Of a stretch of 64,000 nucleotides of DNA, positions 32,813 to 45,589 are shown piece after piece. This DNA is from Erodium maritimum (taxonomy: Eukaryota > Streptophyta > Magnoliopsida > Geraniales > Geraniaceae): NCBI GenBank assembly GCA_963921825.1, contig OY997588.1, positions 7,516,001 to 7,580,000 of the forward strand. Reading direction: 5' to 3'. The position numbers and the translations under genes are program-made. The notes under the pieces were generated by a model. It was not told the DNA's origin. It ran no database searches and saw only the letters and a list, made by a program, of their open reading frames with translations. The number at the start of each line of letters is the position of its first letter. The stretch's first letter is position 1.

Positions 32813-35800
32813 GGACCTGTCCTTTTGATCTCTCTAGTTTCTTTTGGATGGCTAACTTGCTCATTTACGGCTGTGGGGATTCATCTACCTACTTACTCTA
32901 AGTGTTAGCTTTGATTTTTATGAAGAGTTGTCACCCGGGACCCAGGTTCTCTTCTTGTCCTGATGTGTACTTTTCTTTGAAATGTGTATGTAATGTGCAT
33001 AATAAAAGTGTTGACTGATTGGCTCATGTTGGCCTATCTTGTCTCTGATGTTGACGATGAATTTCAGTAAGCAGCAATTGTAGATTTAAATGTTTATGAT
33101 TCTCGATCGTAGAATGTGGTGTTAATGTAACTGGAACACAATATGGCCAGGACCATTTCCTGTTCCTGTCCTTGATATACCATGGGTTGTTCTTGATCAC
33201 ATAATGTCATTAAGGGATAGTTAACAAATTGCACAGTCAGAAGCAAGGACTATAGAATTAACCTATTCTCATTGTGTTCTGTCTAAACCGATTTGTGTGC
33301 AGAATAAGATATACATGTTATCTGAATATACTGTTAGTGTCTTGCTTTCTTGGGTATGTCGATTCTTATCATCTTATGTCTTGAGGCTTTTATAGAGACG
33401 TCTTCAGTTTCATTTGATATGAAACTGACCCAAGAGATTTGAAAACTTTGGATTAGTATATTAAGATGGATATGATGAAAAGATAAAATTGCTGGTGTAT
33501 GCATAGGTGACCAATCCGACGAGATAGGAAAGACTTCCAAAGATGGTTGTTTTCGTGTGCACTGATAAGGAGAGAAAATATTATAAGTTGAAGGTGCTGC
33601 ATTTTGGAGATATCATAAATGTTTGGATGAAGGCCTTCCTGATGCACATAGCTTTGCTAATGAGTCAGAGAAACTTATGAAGCAAAATAGTGGGAACTCT
33701 TAATGTGATTTCATATGAAATATTTACATAACATTTGAATTCTATTTTACATTAATGGCACTTTCTTTTAACCATAATTGCTGCATGCTTAATCTTCGAC
33801 TAAAGACGCTGAGAACTTTTGGGTAGTTGTACCCCTGTACTCAACATTCAGGCTTTTGTTTGACAATGATTTTTTACTCAGGCATTCCAATTTTGCTTAG
33901 ATCATTATCATAGTTTGATAGCTGTTTATATGATTTGTGTCATTCCTTCTAACTATATTGCACTTCTAACTCAGTTCTGTATATTCTACATGCCCTTCTG
34001 CATTCTTTTTGTGTGAAGATATATTATTATTTCTTCAAGCCTGGAAAGTCAATTTACTCTCAAATTTTCTTCCTAAAATCTCTGCTTGACTTCAAATTTT
34101 GGATAGATGACTCTCAAATTTTCTTCCTTTTCATGCTGAAGTCTATTTTATTTCTTACAAATTTTCTATACGAGACAGCAGACAACTTTTCATTATTCTG
34201 ACTGCCCATTTCTGCATGAAACATAGTTTCTACCATTTGAAGGATTTAAATTGAGAAAAAAGCAGGTTTAACAGATAGACTTGATTAACTTACTAACAAC
34301 CATTGCCAAGGTTTAAATAAAGAGCTTTTTCATGCTCTTAACAAGCCTTGGTACAGCTTACAATCCAGAACTATCTTTGTAACCTCTAATTTGTTTTGTA
34401 ATGGCCGATCCTTATAACCATGATATATTGTGAAGGGCTAATGCCTCCAGTTTACATTTCACTCATGAATGGTATTATGGATCATATGGAAACACTTAAA
34501 TATATCTCTGACCTTTCCATTAACAAATTGAAATTAGAATCACAGAGGAAACTTCCATGACTCCGAAACAGTTGAGACGACAGTTGAGTTATAATCTAGC
34601 TGGATGGATTAGGCAATAAGATTTGATGGATTCACTTGTGACTTCAACTAGCTAAAAATTATTCCGGTCTTCACATTTTTCTTTTCCCACCAGTCATTAG
34701 CACATTTCGAGATAACATTGACTATTACGTCGTACAAGTTGCAGCTATACCAGAATTGTTTTAGTAACCAAGAACAGTCCTTGGTTTTGTATGTGGTCCT
34801 CCAGCTAAAAGTAATGGTATGTAAGGACATTAACCACGACAGTCAGTTGCAGCTTATCAAATTCATTGGTAAAGGTGAGCTTATTGCTAATTTCATTTTG
34901 TGCTACTTGCTGACAGATAGAGATAAATACAGTTCAAATGCAGATTTCATGTGCTTTATTATGTTGGATCCTACAATGGCGTTTTGACTTAGTTTCATAT
35001 TATTTTACTCAACAATTATATGGTTTCTTTCTATTGGATCATTATTAGCTTGTGATTGTCTTGCATAAGTTTTGATACACACGGAAGCATGTGAGTTGTA
35101 TAATGATGCCTGAAATTAATCAAAGGTTTAACTTCAGCTCTAGGATAAATGGCTGCATGTGGTACTGATTTGCATTATAATATTTGTAGAGCTTTTGTTT
35201 CCGTAATCAAACACATGGGATACCGTACTCGCGTGAAGTGATACCAATACTTTTATATGTTCAAGTCCGGTAGAGACTCAGACTGGTGATTTGATTATGA
35301 TTCTATTACATTAATAATGGGAGATTAAAGGAAACTTCCGTAGTTCTTCGTCCGGATTGGATAAAAAAATATTTAGCTGTCTTGGGTTTAGAGTAGGTTT
35401 CATGTGGGCACATTCTTGATGCTCTGTAGCTAATCTCAGTGAGATATTGTCAATATTTGGTTTGTATGATTGTAACTGATACTTGGTCGTTTTGACTGAA
35501 CTCGTTATATTGAAAGAATCTGTATTGTTGATTTCCTTTTGTAACAAGCTAATTAATCTTTAAATTATTGTAACTTAAGCTTGTATCATGCACTACTTTT
35601 TTGTGGAAAATAGTTCTTACTGGTTTTGGCAGGACTGTAGCTGATGTCTCCAGCAAGTGTACACCACATGTCTGTATGGTGGATGCTTTTAAGTTACCCT
35701 CTCTTTGAATCTTTCTGTGGAAATGACTTCTAAATTGTGTTTTCTGATCTTCATTAGGAAGGAAAAGAAAATGCAAGTGGATGAGTATTTTTTTAGATAC

Positions 35801-35929
35801 CCTTCCCAGATCCCACAATGGTAAGAGCGTCGTGCACTGTACCACCCTTTTATTGCTAACCACAGAACATAACTATTTTCATTAGAGCAAATGGCATTTT
35901 TCTATCATGTTTGTTCTTCTAAACTAGTA
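32813..35929. other. Intergenic, no gene recognised
   Basis: About 3.1 kb of AT-rich sequence downstream of the DnaJ-type gene. Scattered short ORFs (the longest 104 residues, antisense at 35549-35863) show no domain. It may include the 3' UTR of the DnaJ-type transcript near its left end. Confidence 0.5.
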
Positions 35930-35934
35930 TTATA

Positions 35935-36309
35935 TTGGGTTCATTGCAGATAGTTATTGTGTACTGTACGTCTTTTGCACAAGCTATACCCAATTTTAAA
36001 ACGTTTACAGCTACCTAAACTTTCAAAAACTTGCAGATAGCTCTTTTTTTTTGCCAGAAATCATTTTTTCTTCTTTTTAATAGTTTTATCTTTTAAGTAC
36101 TTTTACTCCTACTAACCATTTTCTACCTCTGATTAAAATGTATTGGGTAGATATGGAGTCTTTTTTAGATTAGGGTCAAGGGCATTTTTGTCATTTTCTG
36201 GTGAAAAAGAGTTTTCTGCAATTTTCCGAAAGGTTAGGTAGCTGGACGCAAAAGTATAAAGTTGTGCAAAAGACGTATAGAACGCAATAGCTATATGCAG
36301 TTAACCCAA
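35935..36309. mobile_element. Foldback MITE, 375 bp
   Basis: Inverted arms start TTGGGTTCATTGCAGATAG (left) and, as reverse complement, TTGGGTTAACTGCATATAG (right). The arms stay similar for about 90 bp, through CGTCTTTTGCACAA. The flanking 5-mer TTATA is present at 35930-35934 and 36310-36314. No coding capacity. Confidence 0.75.
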
Positions 36310-36836
36310 TTATATTTAACTAATTACATTGCGGAAATTTCATTTTTGTGACTGGTAAATGAAAAATATGGCAGTGTAAATCATTTTTATTTTTCTGTCG
36401 CTACAGATGATAGTAGCTTTGGAATGGAGAAAAGTTTGAAGAAGATGGCAGTAGTGCTGGCAACACTAAGAGGTATGTGTAGAGAAAATTTGCTTATCAT
36501 TACCACCAGATTTTTGTTCAATGACCATTTTGTGGAGATGTGGAGTTTGAACAACTGAGGTGTCCCCTTGGAGATTTTCCCCTTTAAATTTTTATAGCTG
36601 AGCAGGAGTTGGTATAGGAAATGGCCTGTGATAAAACCAAATTAGACTATTCTGCAAGAACAAATCTGCAAAACTGAGCATAATATTCTCCATTACATTT
36701 CAAATGCTTGCTTTCTACATTGCTAGAACAATTATTCAAACCTCTCTTTTGCCCTCCCTCTTTAATACATTGCCTCATCCAAAGAAATAAAAACAAAAGG
36801 GGGTTAAGTTAAATAAAAAAGAAGAGAAGCACAAAG
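36310..36836. other. Intergenic, downstream of SAUR
   Basis: No ORF. A 64-base segment at 36408-36471 is framed by CTACAG and GTATGT and could be a small exon on the plus strand, but no partner exons were identified. Confidence 0.3.
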
Positions 36837-37373
36837 TTATCTACACATTGGGCTTTGTGGGTGGTGAGATTGGGACAAGGGGCTGTCAATTGGGTAGCAT
36901 CCCATGGCATCCTCTACGCCGTACCTGTAATCATTCATAGCATAGAGCTCCTTCTTCTCCCCCACCATCTTCAGGATACTTTGAAACATGGGTACATCAC
37001 ATGGGATCCTCAAGACCCCTGCCTGTTGGAACCCAAACTCCTCCTCTGCTTCCCTCAGCAGCATGTGAAACGCTTGGTGACCCAAGTACTCTGTGGGGAT
37101 GATGAATCTCATCTGTTCCTCTCCAACGCTCACCGCCAAGAACCCTTTAGGCACGACATTGCTCGAGGCCTCACCGCCAGACCTCTCCGACAAAGACAGT
37201 GTCCTCTTGAGAAACTTGATGCTCTTACTGCTGCTATTGTTATTGTTGTTGTTGTTGCTGCTGCTGCTGCAGCTGCTTGCTTTGGATGAGCTTGCTTGCT
37301 TTCTCCACTTCTTGAGGAGTTGCTGAAGTCTAACTATTTCTCTGATTTTATTAGACTTCTTTGATGAATCCAT
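36837..37373 (-). CDS. SAUR: SAUR-family auxin-responsive protein
   Basis: 178 residues, intronless, as usual for SAUR genes. The N-terminal 60 residues are basic, with a leucine-rich segment REIVRLQQLLKKWRKQA and a Ser/Asn tract (residues about 28-49, including seven Asn in a row). The SAUR domain spans about 73-150: VPKGFLAVSVGEEQMRFIIP, then YLGHQAFHMLLREAEEEFGF and GVLRIPCDV. SAURs typically inhibit PP2C.D phosphatases and so promote plasma-membrane H+-ATPase activity and cell expansion; this is family knowledge. The long N-terminal extension and acidic/His C-terminus suggest the larger SAUR subclass. The Asn tract is encoded by a trinucleotide repeat that may vary between individuals. 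Confidence 0.93.
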   Translation of the reverse strand: MDSSKKSNKIREIVRLQQLLKKWRKQASSSKASSCSSSSNNNNNNNSSSKSIKFLKRTLSLSERSGGEASSNVVPKGFLAVSVGEEQMRFIIPTEYLGHQAFHMLLREAEEEFGFQQAGVLRIPCDVPMFQSILKMVGEKKELYAMNDYRYGVEDAMGCYPIDSPLSQSHHPQSPMCR

Positions 37374-37446
37374 GGTGTTTTGATTAGCTCAGCTCTTCTC
37401 TTCTTCTCTGGTGCTTTTGCCAATATCAGCCTCAGATGGGTGCTCT

Positions 37447-37455
37447 GTATTTATA
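37447..37455 (-). promoter_or_regulatory. TATA box of the SAUR gene
   Basis: Minus strand TGTATAAATAC about 75 bases upstream of the SAUR start codon, leaving a leader of roughly 45 bases. Confidence 0.65.
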
Positions 37456-37971
37456 CAAGGTGGGGCTCTTGGGTTGCTGAATTTTTTTAAAGTCCTTATT
37501 GGTTAAGAGAATATTATTATGTCAGTTTTGTATTGCATAGAAACTTTAAATTATTATATAATATAACTAAATGCTGCCATCAAGAAGTTAATCATCCTGC
37601 AACTTGTTTTTTATTTATAAATAAAGTTCTTAAGCTTTGTTCTTGGAGTTTTGTGTAGTTAAAAATTGGGATTCTGAAGATTAACTATTGTATTTTGTTT
37701 ATCTTGCAGTTTCTCTAATGAGTGATGGGTGATTTGGTTTCCAATGCGCCACCACATGAACGGTCAAAGGTACTTTGTACGATTAAACTGTAACTCTAAT
37801 GTTTTTAAATCACTTGGGTTTTAGTGCATTTATGACTTCAGAGAGAGCTGTGTGAAACTGAAAATGCATCTTATAATGATTGGATAAAAAAAATACAATT
37901 AGCTATATAGTTGCTGGAGTTTTTTCAGGATCCCAATAAGTCTTCCCTGCTCAATTTAGCTATACATTTGT

Positions 37972-38069
37972 CTCTGATACCATGGGAGGTTGAGAAAATA
38001 ATACCAACCATTTCCATTTATTAGCTTGACCTCTCAAGTAACTAACGAAGGTTTGACATGGTATCAGAG
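37972..38069. repeat. Inverted pair of tRNA-Met primer-binding-like sites
   Basis: CTCTGATACCATG (37972-37984) and CATGGTATCAGAG (38057-38069) are perfect inverse copies 72 bases apart. TGGTATCAGAG is the initiator-Met primer binding site of plant LTR retrotransposons. The right site is preceded by a CA dinucleotide as at an LTR end. Possibly a TRIM-like remnant; full LTRs could not be found. Confidence 0.4.
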
Positions 38070-38739
38070 TATAGTATGTTATATGTAGATCAATAACTCG
38101 CCTATTGTTTCATGAGCAGCCGCATATAATATGGTTCTCTCAATTCAATTCGTGCGTGAGGTGCGTTGGCTTCTCATGTCTAGAGAATCTGAATCCCATC
38201 TCCCCTTGATAATTATTTTACGCATCTAGTCATCGATTTGGACTTGTAGACTTGTAGGTAGTTCGATACTTTAACAACATTGATCTTTTAACATTGTATT
38301 ATATCATTCTTTTCACCTATATGTTAATACGTTGATCTGGTTTACGTAAATTTGTAATATTATTAGTGGATGTTGATGTTATGTTGTGTTGAATGAATAT
38401 TTAAAAGAGGTTGTGGAACTAAATCTTTTTAGTTTGTTAAAGATAATTTTTGTATAACGGTTGGGACTATTAGGATCCAAGAACTTTTTGGGCAGCAAGG
38501 TTTGGCAGGAAGTAAAGCTAATAGTTATATTTAAACCCGTGTTTATGTTTTCTAATGAAGCGGAATGTAGTTGATATTTGTAGGTAGTGTTAGGTTGTGA
38601 CTACCTTGGTTTGGTTGAAAGATAGTAACCTATTTATTACATAAACAGTTTCATATGTTGACTATAGTCTATATGGGCCACATCATGTAGACGAGTGAAT
38701 CATGCTAATTTTGTCCGTTGTTTGTGCAGCCAATTTGAT

Positions 38740-40060
38740 GGATACATCTGGCGAAAGCAGCTTGATTTAGCATATTCATGTACCTACAAACATGAATCGA
38801 GGCGTTAGGCTCCGGATTAGGGGAGCTCTTGGCACGTATTTGTCAGTTGATGACTATGTCAACGGAATAAGTTGGGAGACTTCATGCGGATTCATGTTTG
38901 TCTTGATGTACAACTTTTTCTTTAGCGACAATTGTGGTTTCGGCTATCGAAATCTGAGGTATGACCTTTTCTCCAATTATCTTACGAGAATCTACTAGAC
39001 CATTGCTTCAACTGTAATTATGTTGGACATATGGCCACAACCTTCCTTGGAAGTACGGGGTGAGAGGGCTCTCGATGAAGGCCTCTATTGATCCTCGGGC
39101 AGCCAGGGTCAATGCTCGTCATGGACGCGAGGCGCTGGGGATGGGACGAGGTTACTGAAGAGGGCGTCCCGCACACCGATGTCCAAGGGTGCGACTATGG
39201 CTTCTGGATTTGGAACGAAGTCTCGACCGCTTCCTCGGTCGGGTCCGATGGACCGCAAAAGGAGGGTGATAGACGGGGCGATTGGCCGGACAAGACAAGT
39301 AAAGACATCCGCCGTCAAGAGTGAGCATGTATCTCATACTTCACACTCACTAGTGAGGATACTCTAATCACGGGCATCATAATTGGATGATAGGTGGAGG
39401 TTGTCTATCAAAAGGAATCCTCAACGGGGCCCGACTTTTGTCGGAGGCCCGTCCCAAACCTTCCCACGAGTAGCGGCCAAATGGACATACAGGCCCAACT
39501 ATGGGATCTCCTTCGGGATAGGGGAAACATTCGGTGGGGGACTTCCTGAACACATAATCAGAGGACCCTACACACCCCGATGGAGCTTAGTGAACAACGG
39601 CAGGGGGCGCAAGCACCCTCGCCTCGACCAATAGGGAGTGACGAGACCAGTACAGGTTTGCGGATATCACTGCCTCACTGATAGTATAAGGTGGTAGAGG
39701 TTGCACCAAGTCCCGATACAATACTCATCTACAATCTCGGGAGCCAGCATTCTCGCGTTCTTGGAGCCCTCTTATATCATCCGATGGAGGATGACGCACG
39801 CTGGATCCTTGGGAGAGTACTTAGTCCGTCACGCGTCACTTTTATTCTAGAAATAGGTTAGCTCTGTCCTAGCTCATCGTCGTTAGTCGATGTATCGTTT
39901 GCTTTGGCAGCTATCACCGTATCCCCATATCAACAATTTTGAAGCATTCCGATCAATGAGCATGTTGTTCGATTTTTTGTTTCGTCTTTAGACTTCTAGG
40001 TTTTGTTGTTACATTTTCAGCTAGACTTTGTCTTTTCTGTTTGACCCAATTTGGGTCAGT
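38740..40060 (+). pseudogene. Degraded LINE (ORF1 fragment and 3' region)
   Basis: MNRGVRLRIRGALGTYLSVDD (from 38792) and the following CGFMFVLM match the DUF4283 end of the LINE ORF1 at 4.8-4.95 kb (NREVGFRIGSALGT). Further right, 39700-39810 resembles the 3' region of that element near 5580-5660 (shared CGCGTTC and GACGCACGCTG blocks). Multiple frameshifts and no TSD; an old relative of the 3.5-5.9 kb LINE. Confidence 0.6.
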
Positions 40061-41511
40061 ATCTTCGAACGTTTATCGCTATTAATATATGTATTCCCCA
40101 TTCAAAGAAAGTGTATCGACAAACAATGTGTCAAATAGTATTCGTGTAAACACTACTTAATTTCATACGAAATTTGATTTGTGTTCGTTTAATATCAGAT
40201 CGAACTTAATCGACGGTATCAAAATAATAATATAGATATCAAAATCAACACTAAATATGCTGTGGACATGAAGTTTGAAGGAGACGAATATGTTTTCGAG
40301 CTGTGTAATTTAGTGTGTATTTTAGAGAAAAGAGAGATGAGTAGTGGGGTGGGTTGAAAGGACAAGGGAACGTGATCCGCACTTCAGTTCCCTACACCTT
40401 TTAATTTAGAATATAACTCATAACAAAGAGTAATCATATATATATGGTTTTGTCATCAGTCCTCACATGATCATTAATTCATGACGCAAACAATTTTTTA
40501 TTCAACTTATTTACCAGATTCTTTTCTTTTTTATATTCATTAATAGGATGTAATATAATATATATACACCCGATATAATTCTTATCGAATGATAATCGTT
40601 AAAATCAAATTTCTCATTTCCTTTTATTTTTTAATCTTCTCTCTAGAAACTCTTATATTTCTCTCCTTTTCGATGTTCTTGATGAAATATTCGTTCTTTG
40701 TTAATATAAACAATTATTGGGAGGTGTGAATAATGAACAATGTTAATGTTATGTATTAATATTTTGACTTTTTTTGTACCTCCTATTGACTTTTGGAATG
40801 ATTGGGGCGATAATTGTTTTATATAAAGAATATGAAGAACCACTCGATAACATGATATGCACTAAATATGAATCTCCATTTATATACACATTTTATTGTT
40901 TTATTTGTTGGGAATTAGCATACGTTCGGCAGAAAGGTGTACATTATATGGATGAACAAATGATTATGACAGCAAGGAGATGCTTTGCAAAGAAGTGTCT
41001 ATTAGCTGTTTCTGTCTCTCTCATATATATGCATATTTGGTGATTCCAGTCCAACCCTTGTGCAATCTGGGCTTCCGGTCGGTCTCTTGCATCATGTTTA
41101 GATTTGGCGAAGATTTTTCCCCCAAATTCGGATTTTTAGGTTTCATCGTCTTCCCCCCTTAACCCGTCGACAAGTTTTGATCAAGACTTCCCAGTTTGGT
41201 CACCAGAAACTATTCAAACGGTTAAAGGGAAAAGAAAAAAGAAACCTCACCAGCCTTTTCGAGTTTCGACTCGTTCACTCTATTTGACAAAAAATTGGGG
41301 TCTATTGTGTAAATCTACATTGTGGGCATCGAATCCACATTACAAGAGAAAGAAGGCGAAACCGTCTCTATAAGAGACTCTCCTTTCGAACGGCTTTATT
41401 GATGCGACGGAGGAGAGAGAAAAAAAAAAACTTTTTCACCTAGGTTCTCCCATTTTTTGCTTATTCGGTCGGACATAATAGGCCCACAACAAAATGCTCG
41501 TAGTAGCTACT
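40061..41511. other. Intergenic, no gene seen
   Basis: AT-rich, stops in all frames, no repeat boundaries found. Confidence 0.5.
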
Positions 41512-41985
41512 TTTTTTATAAGCTCCAAATTTTATTAATGAGATCTATTTTAAGGAAAGAATCGGAAGGTCTTGTTCTGAAAAGAACTAGATTAAAAAGA
41601 CAACGATTACAAAAGAGCTCTCGTACAGAGCTAAGGGGCCAAAGCCCCTTAAAAACAAAAGGACTATAATTCCAATACATACACGATTACGAACGAAACA
41701 AAATCAAACATCATCGATTACTCACTCTTCATCTTCTGAAGTTAAGTTTGGATCATCAAAAGCTTTCGCCTGAGTAGGCTGAGCATTTTGAGCGTTTAGA
41801 GTTTGTGCGATATGCTTACAGACGTCAACAGGTTCACGACTCAAAGAACGGGCTCTTGGTTTTATATTTAGCAATATAATAATCTGATAGATGCTTAGGA
41901 GGACAACTCTTGTGCTTCGGGGGATTGAGAAGGGTATCTTTCCATGGACTATCATGATCCGCCGAAGGGCCACCTTACTTTAAAT
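41512..41985 (-). mobile_element. 5'-truncated LINE 3' end, copy 1
   Basis: A T-run then TATAAGCTCC..ATTTTATT at left is the reverse of a LINE tail. The minus strand carries an ORF end, KAFDDPNLTSEDEE then stop (41722), matching the peptides at 56.8 kb and 60.8 kb. No TSD could be matched. Confidence 0.6.
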
Positions 41986-44764
41986 TCTTTACCTAGTCAT
42001 CCTTATCAGACGTCTTCGAGGCCTGCTCAACTTGAAAAATGCATGAAACTCGTAAGTATTTTTCAATGTGCAAGTAAAATATTATTTTGTTGAAGGCAAA
42101 TAAAGTAGTACATGTTCTTAGATATCGTTTTGTTTTATAATATTACGTTAGTTTAGCTGGTAGTGTCCATTTTGTTCAAGTGTTATATCTTGAATTGGCA
42201 TGGATTCACGTTATTTATCTTTTGTCTAGTTGGGCAAATCTGATGGTGAATAGCTCTTCACGTCTCACCTCTCATTTAGATCATAAATTCGGATCCCAAT
42301 GGGTACACTTGTTTGTGAGCATGTGTAAGTGGTGGGTTGAAAACATGTGTGGGTGGTGGGTTAGACGAAGCTAAAGTATGATTCCCATATTATTGAAATG
42401 ATAGAGGTTTAATTTTAAAACGTACCTTAAAAATATTGTCTACGATAACAAATATCTTATCTTTAGTCCACGTATATAAGGCGTACAAAACTATTTTTTC
42501 CATGGTCGTCTATTAAAAATATGTAATTTTCCACAAACCATTGTCCATCGATATACAATTGGCCAAAAACATAAGGCTAATCCCATCAAGCCTTCCGCAT
42601 GCTCTTCTCCAAATCTTCATATTACTTCTACGCCGAGTTCGTATATATATATACCCACCTGCATCAATTACAACGATCTTTAATAATCAAAAGAAAATAT
42701 CTCAAATCATATTTGTATTATTTAATTCTTGAATGTTGTTTCACTCTACTAACTATTCAAGTAGTTTTAGGTTAAAATCCGACAAAATCCGGCCTTGTCT
42801 GATTATGGTATTCTAGTTTCATAAATACCATACTTTAGTTTAACACATAATTTTATACTCCCCCAAAGCCATCTCACAAGTGTTATGGCCGAGGAAAAAG
42901 AAGTATGCACATGATGTATGAGTTTGACTTATATCTTGTGGGCAATTTCAGAGCAATCGAAGGAAATAAGCATTATCTATCTTCATTGAAACATGACGTA
43001 CCGAGATTTCTCCAAGGACATTGTACTTGTACTCATTTTGGAACCCCAATATCGAAGAAAAGTACCATAGATACATCTCAAACCTCCTCGGGTGCCTTGC
43101 AATGGTGGCAACCACATGGGTGAAGCCCTAACAACTCTCTAATCTAATTTAATCTAATCTAATCTAATTATACCGATTAAGTCACCCGATGACTATTCTC
43201 TCATGATTAATTTGATTATCCATTTAGATTTTTGCTTAATTATACCGTTTGAATCCAATACTAACATCTTAGGTAATGATATTTCTTAATTGACAACTTA
43301 TAATACAAACAAATGTTATGACCACATCAAAATATATAGAACGTACTCGTATATCATACGAGATGAAATTCAGGTTGTGACATGATTTTTTTGTGTGCTT
43401 TTATTTTGTTTCTATATTCTTTTAGGATCAATTGTAACCGTCTTTCACTATCCATCCTAACTAATGGACTTGGAGGGACATATTAAAGATCGATGACGAT
43501 AATGTTAAATCCCAACCGTTTATGCAGAGGCCGTTTTTTTTTTGTTTTTATTGTGTGCCGAAGTAGTTTTATGGATCACAAGTTGTATCACGCGAAATCA
43601 AGGAGCGTTACTTGAATGTTGTTGTAGATGCATATGAACAAATTGTGAAAACAGTTGTGTTTGTCAGAAAATTAAGGGTTTTTATCGTAAAGTGTCGAAT
43701 ATTCGTCAGAACATAATGATAAATTAGATTTTCATAGAATAAGGACTAGAGTTTAACATGAAAATAAATTTTGAGCACAAGCAGGTACCTTAACGAGACT
43801 CGTACCAAACCGATGATGCACAAATATTATTTACATAAAAAAATGTATCTTTAGTCTCGAAATAAATATTTTTGACAAATTTCTAGAGCCTATCAACGAA
43901 ACAGATTGGGTTTAGGCCCTTAGGTATTTTTTGAGGCCCAACACTTTTGTTGGGGCAAAATATAAATGGGTTGAACAAATACTTAAAAAGCCCCAAGATA
44001 AGCCCATTCTTAATCTAACGTGTGGGGACTAGGGAGAGGTTCTAGAATGATTTTTAATTTTAGAGTATTTATTTTAAGCAAATAAGGTCATCATTTTAAT
44101 TTAACGTAGTGTAGTAATAACTCGATCTCATAAATTTGGTAGGTTAAACCTTAGCCAAGTTACTCTACATCGTACTTTAATGGTTGCTCCGTCGTCTCCT
44201 CCTTCCATCCCACATTTTATTGTGTCCACCTCTTCTTTGAAAACACGGTTGGTGCGCGATCAGTTGTTGTTGGTTCCCCCGTCATGTCCGTCTACGATTT
44301 TCTCCAAACCGAATCGTAGGAGGATGCTCTATAAAAGTCCCTCGGCCTCATTTTGTAGTCAACAACTTAATTATATCTCAATCATTATACGGTTTTTAGG
44401 TTAAGACAAGATTTCTATTTGATTTATTCTCTGAGGATATATATCTAAAATACAAAAGCTTATTCTTTTGCATGTCTAAACTATAAGGTTTTGCAAGAAC
44501 AATTTCTTCTTCTTCTTCTTCTTCTTCTTTTTTGTCTTACAATCCACATGTCATATGAACTAGTCGGGTAGGATAATATCCGATCCGAACGGATAAAAAT
44601 CAGGTAGGGTATTGACCGGATATGGGTATAATACAGGTATTAAGTATGAAAATCGGATAAGATACGGGTATCACAAAACCCGACCCATTGACATCCCTAG
44701 ACGTAATTGTGGTATGATCAACTGAAACTTAAGCCACACAAATATAAAGTATATTTATGCCACC

Positions 44765-44802
<38 letters not shown>

Positions 44803-45016
44803 TGTTTCATCGAAATAAAAGTTGTCCTTTAATGGAGTCTATAGTATACCATGGTTATAATGTATATATTGTGCATAACACCTTGTTCTCAACTAGTCCT
44901 GATGATCATGAAAATAAGGCATATTCTTCAATAATAATAAAAATCCAAACTGGCAATATATGACCACCAACTATGAACAGAAGTGGAATGAAGTATATTC
45001 TTTAATTTACCTTCCA
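41986..45016. other. Intergenic with simple repeats
   Basis: No gene recognised. Contains a TAATC-type pentamer run (about 43138-43170), a CTT run (44500-44531), and a TA run (about 44766-44795). A short block near 44560-44700 (GACCGGATATGGGTATAA, ending GACATCCCTAG) looks like a decayed transposon end. Confidence 0.5.
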
Positions 45017-45025
45017 AATAAAGTA

Positions 45026-45414
45026 GGGATAACTTTGTTTCCTAATCTTTATAAACGTTTCATTATCAGATCCTAATCCAGGCCAACGTTTGGTCTCAAT
45101 TCCTAACATAATAGGTTTGGAATTTCTCAGAAACTATAAAAAAACCGTCTAAACTCACGATTCCGTCAACTCATCCAAGCGTTGTTGTTGTTGGCGTACA
45201 TTACCCATGGTGATTTCCTCGACGTTGAACTTATCCTCGTTCTCAAGCAACCGAACCCAATGCTCGACGAGTTGACGGAATCATGAGTTTGGACGGCTTT
45301 TTATAGTTTCTGAGAAATTCCAAACCTATCATGTTAGGAATTGAGACCAAAAGTTGGTCTGGGTTAGGATCTGATAATGAAACGTTTGTAAAGCTTAGGA
45401 AACAGAGTTTTCCC
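45026..45414. mobile_element. Foldback MULE-type MITE, 9-bp TSD
   Basis: Arms of about 150 bp. The left begins GGGATAACTTTGTTTCC; the right, as reverse complement, GGGAAAACTCTGTTTCC. Flanks AATAAAGTA (45017-45025) and AATAAAATA (45415-45423) differ at one base, the 9-bp TSD length typical of Mutator-like elements. The loop holds a GTTGTTGTTGTTGG run. The right terminus matches that of the element in the DUF599 intron. Confidence 0.8.
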
Positions 45415-45589
45415 AATAAAATACAACTTATGGATACTACTTATTACAGTAGAAAATATTATCGTGTGGAGTTGGATAATATCACAATACTTAAGGCCTA
45501 ATTTTAAGAATTATGATTTAGATTTATTTATTAAAGTACCAATTCAACTTATGATAAAAAATAAAAAAAACTCATGATCTCCCCTGCTC

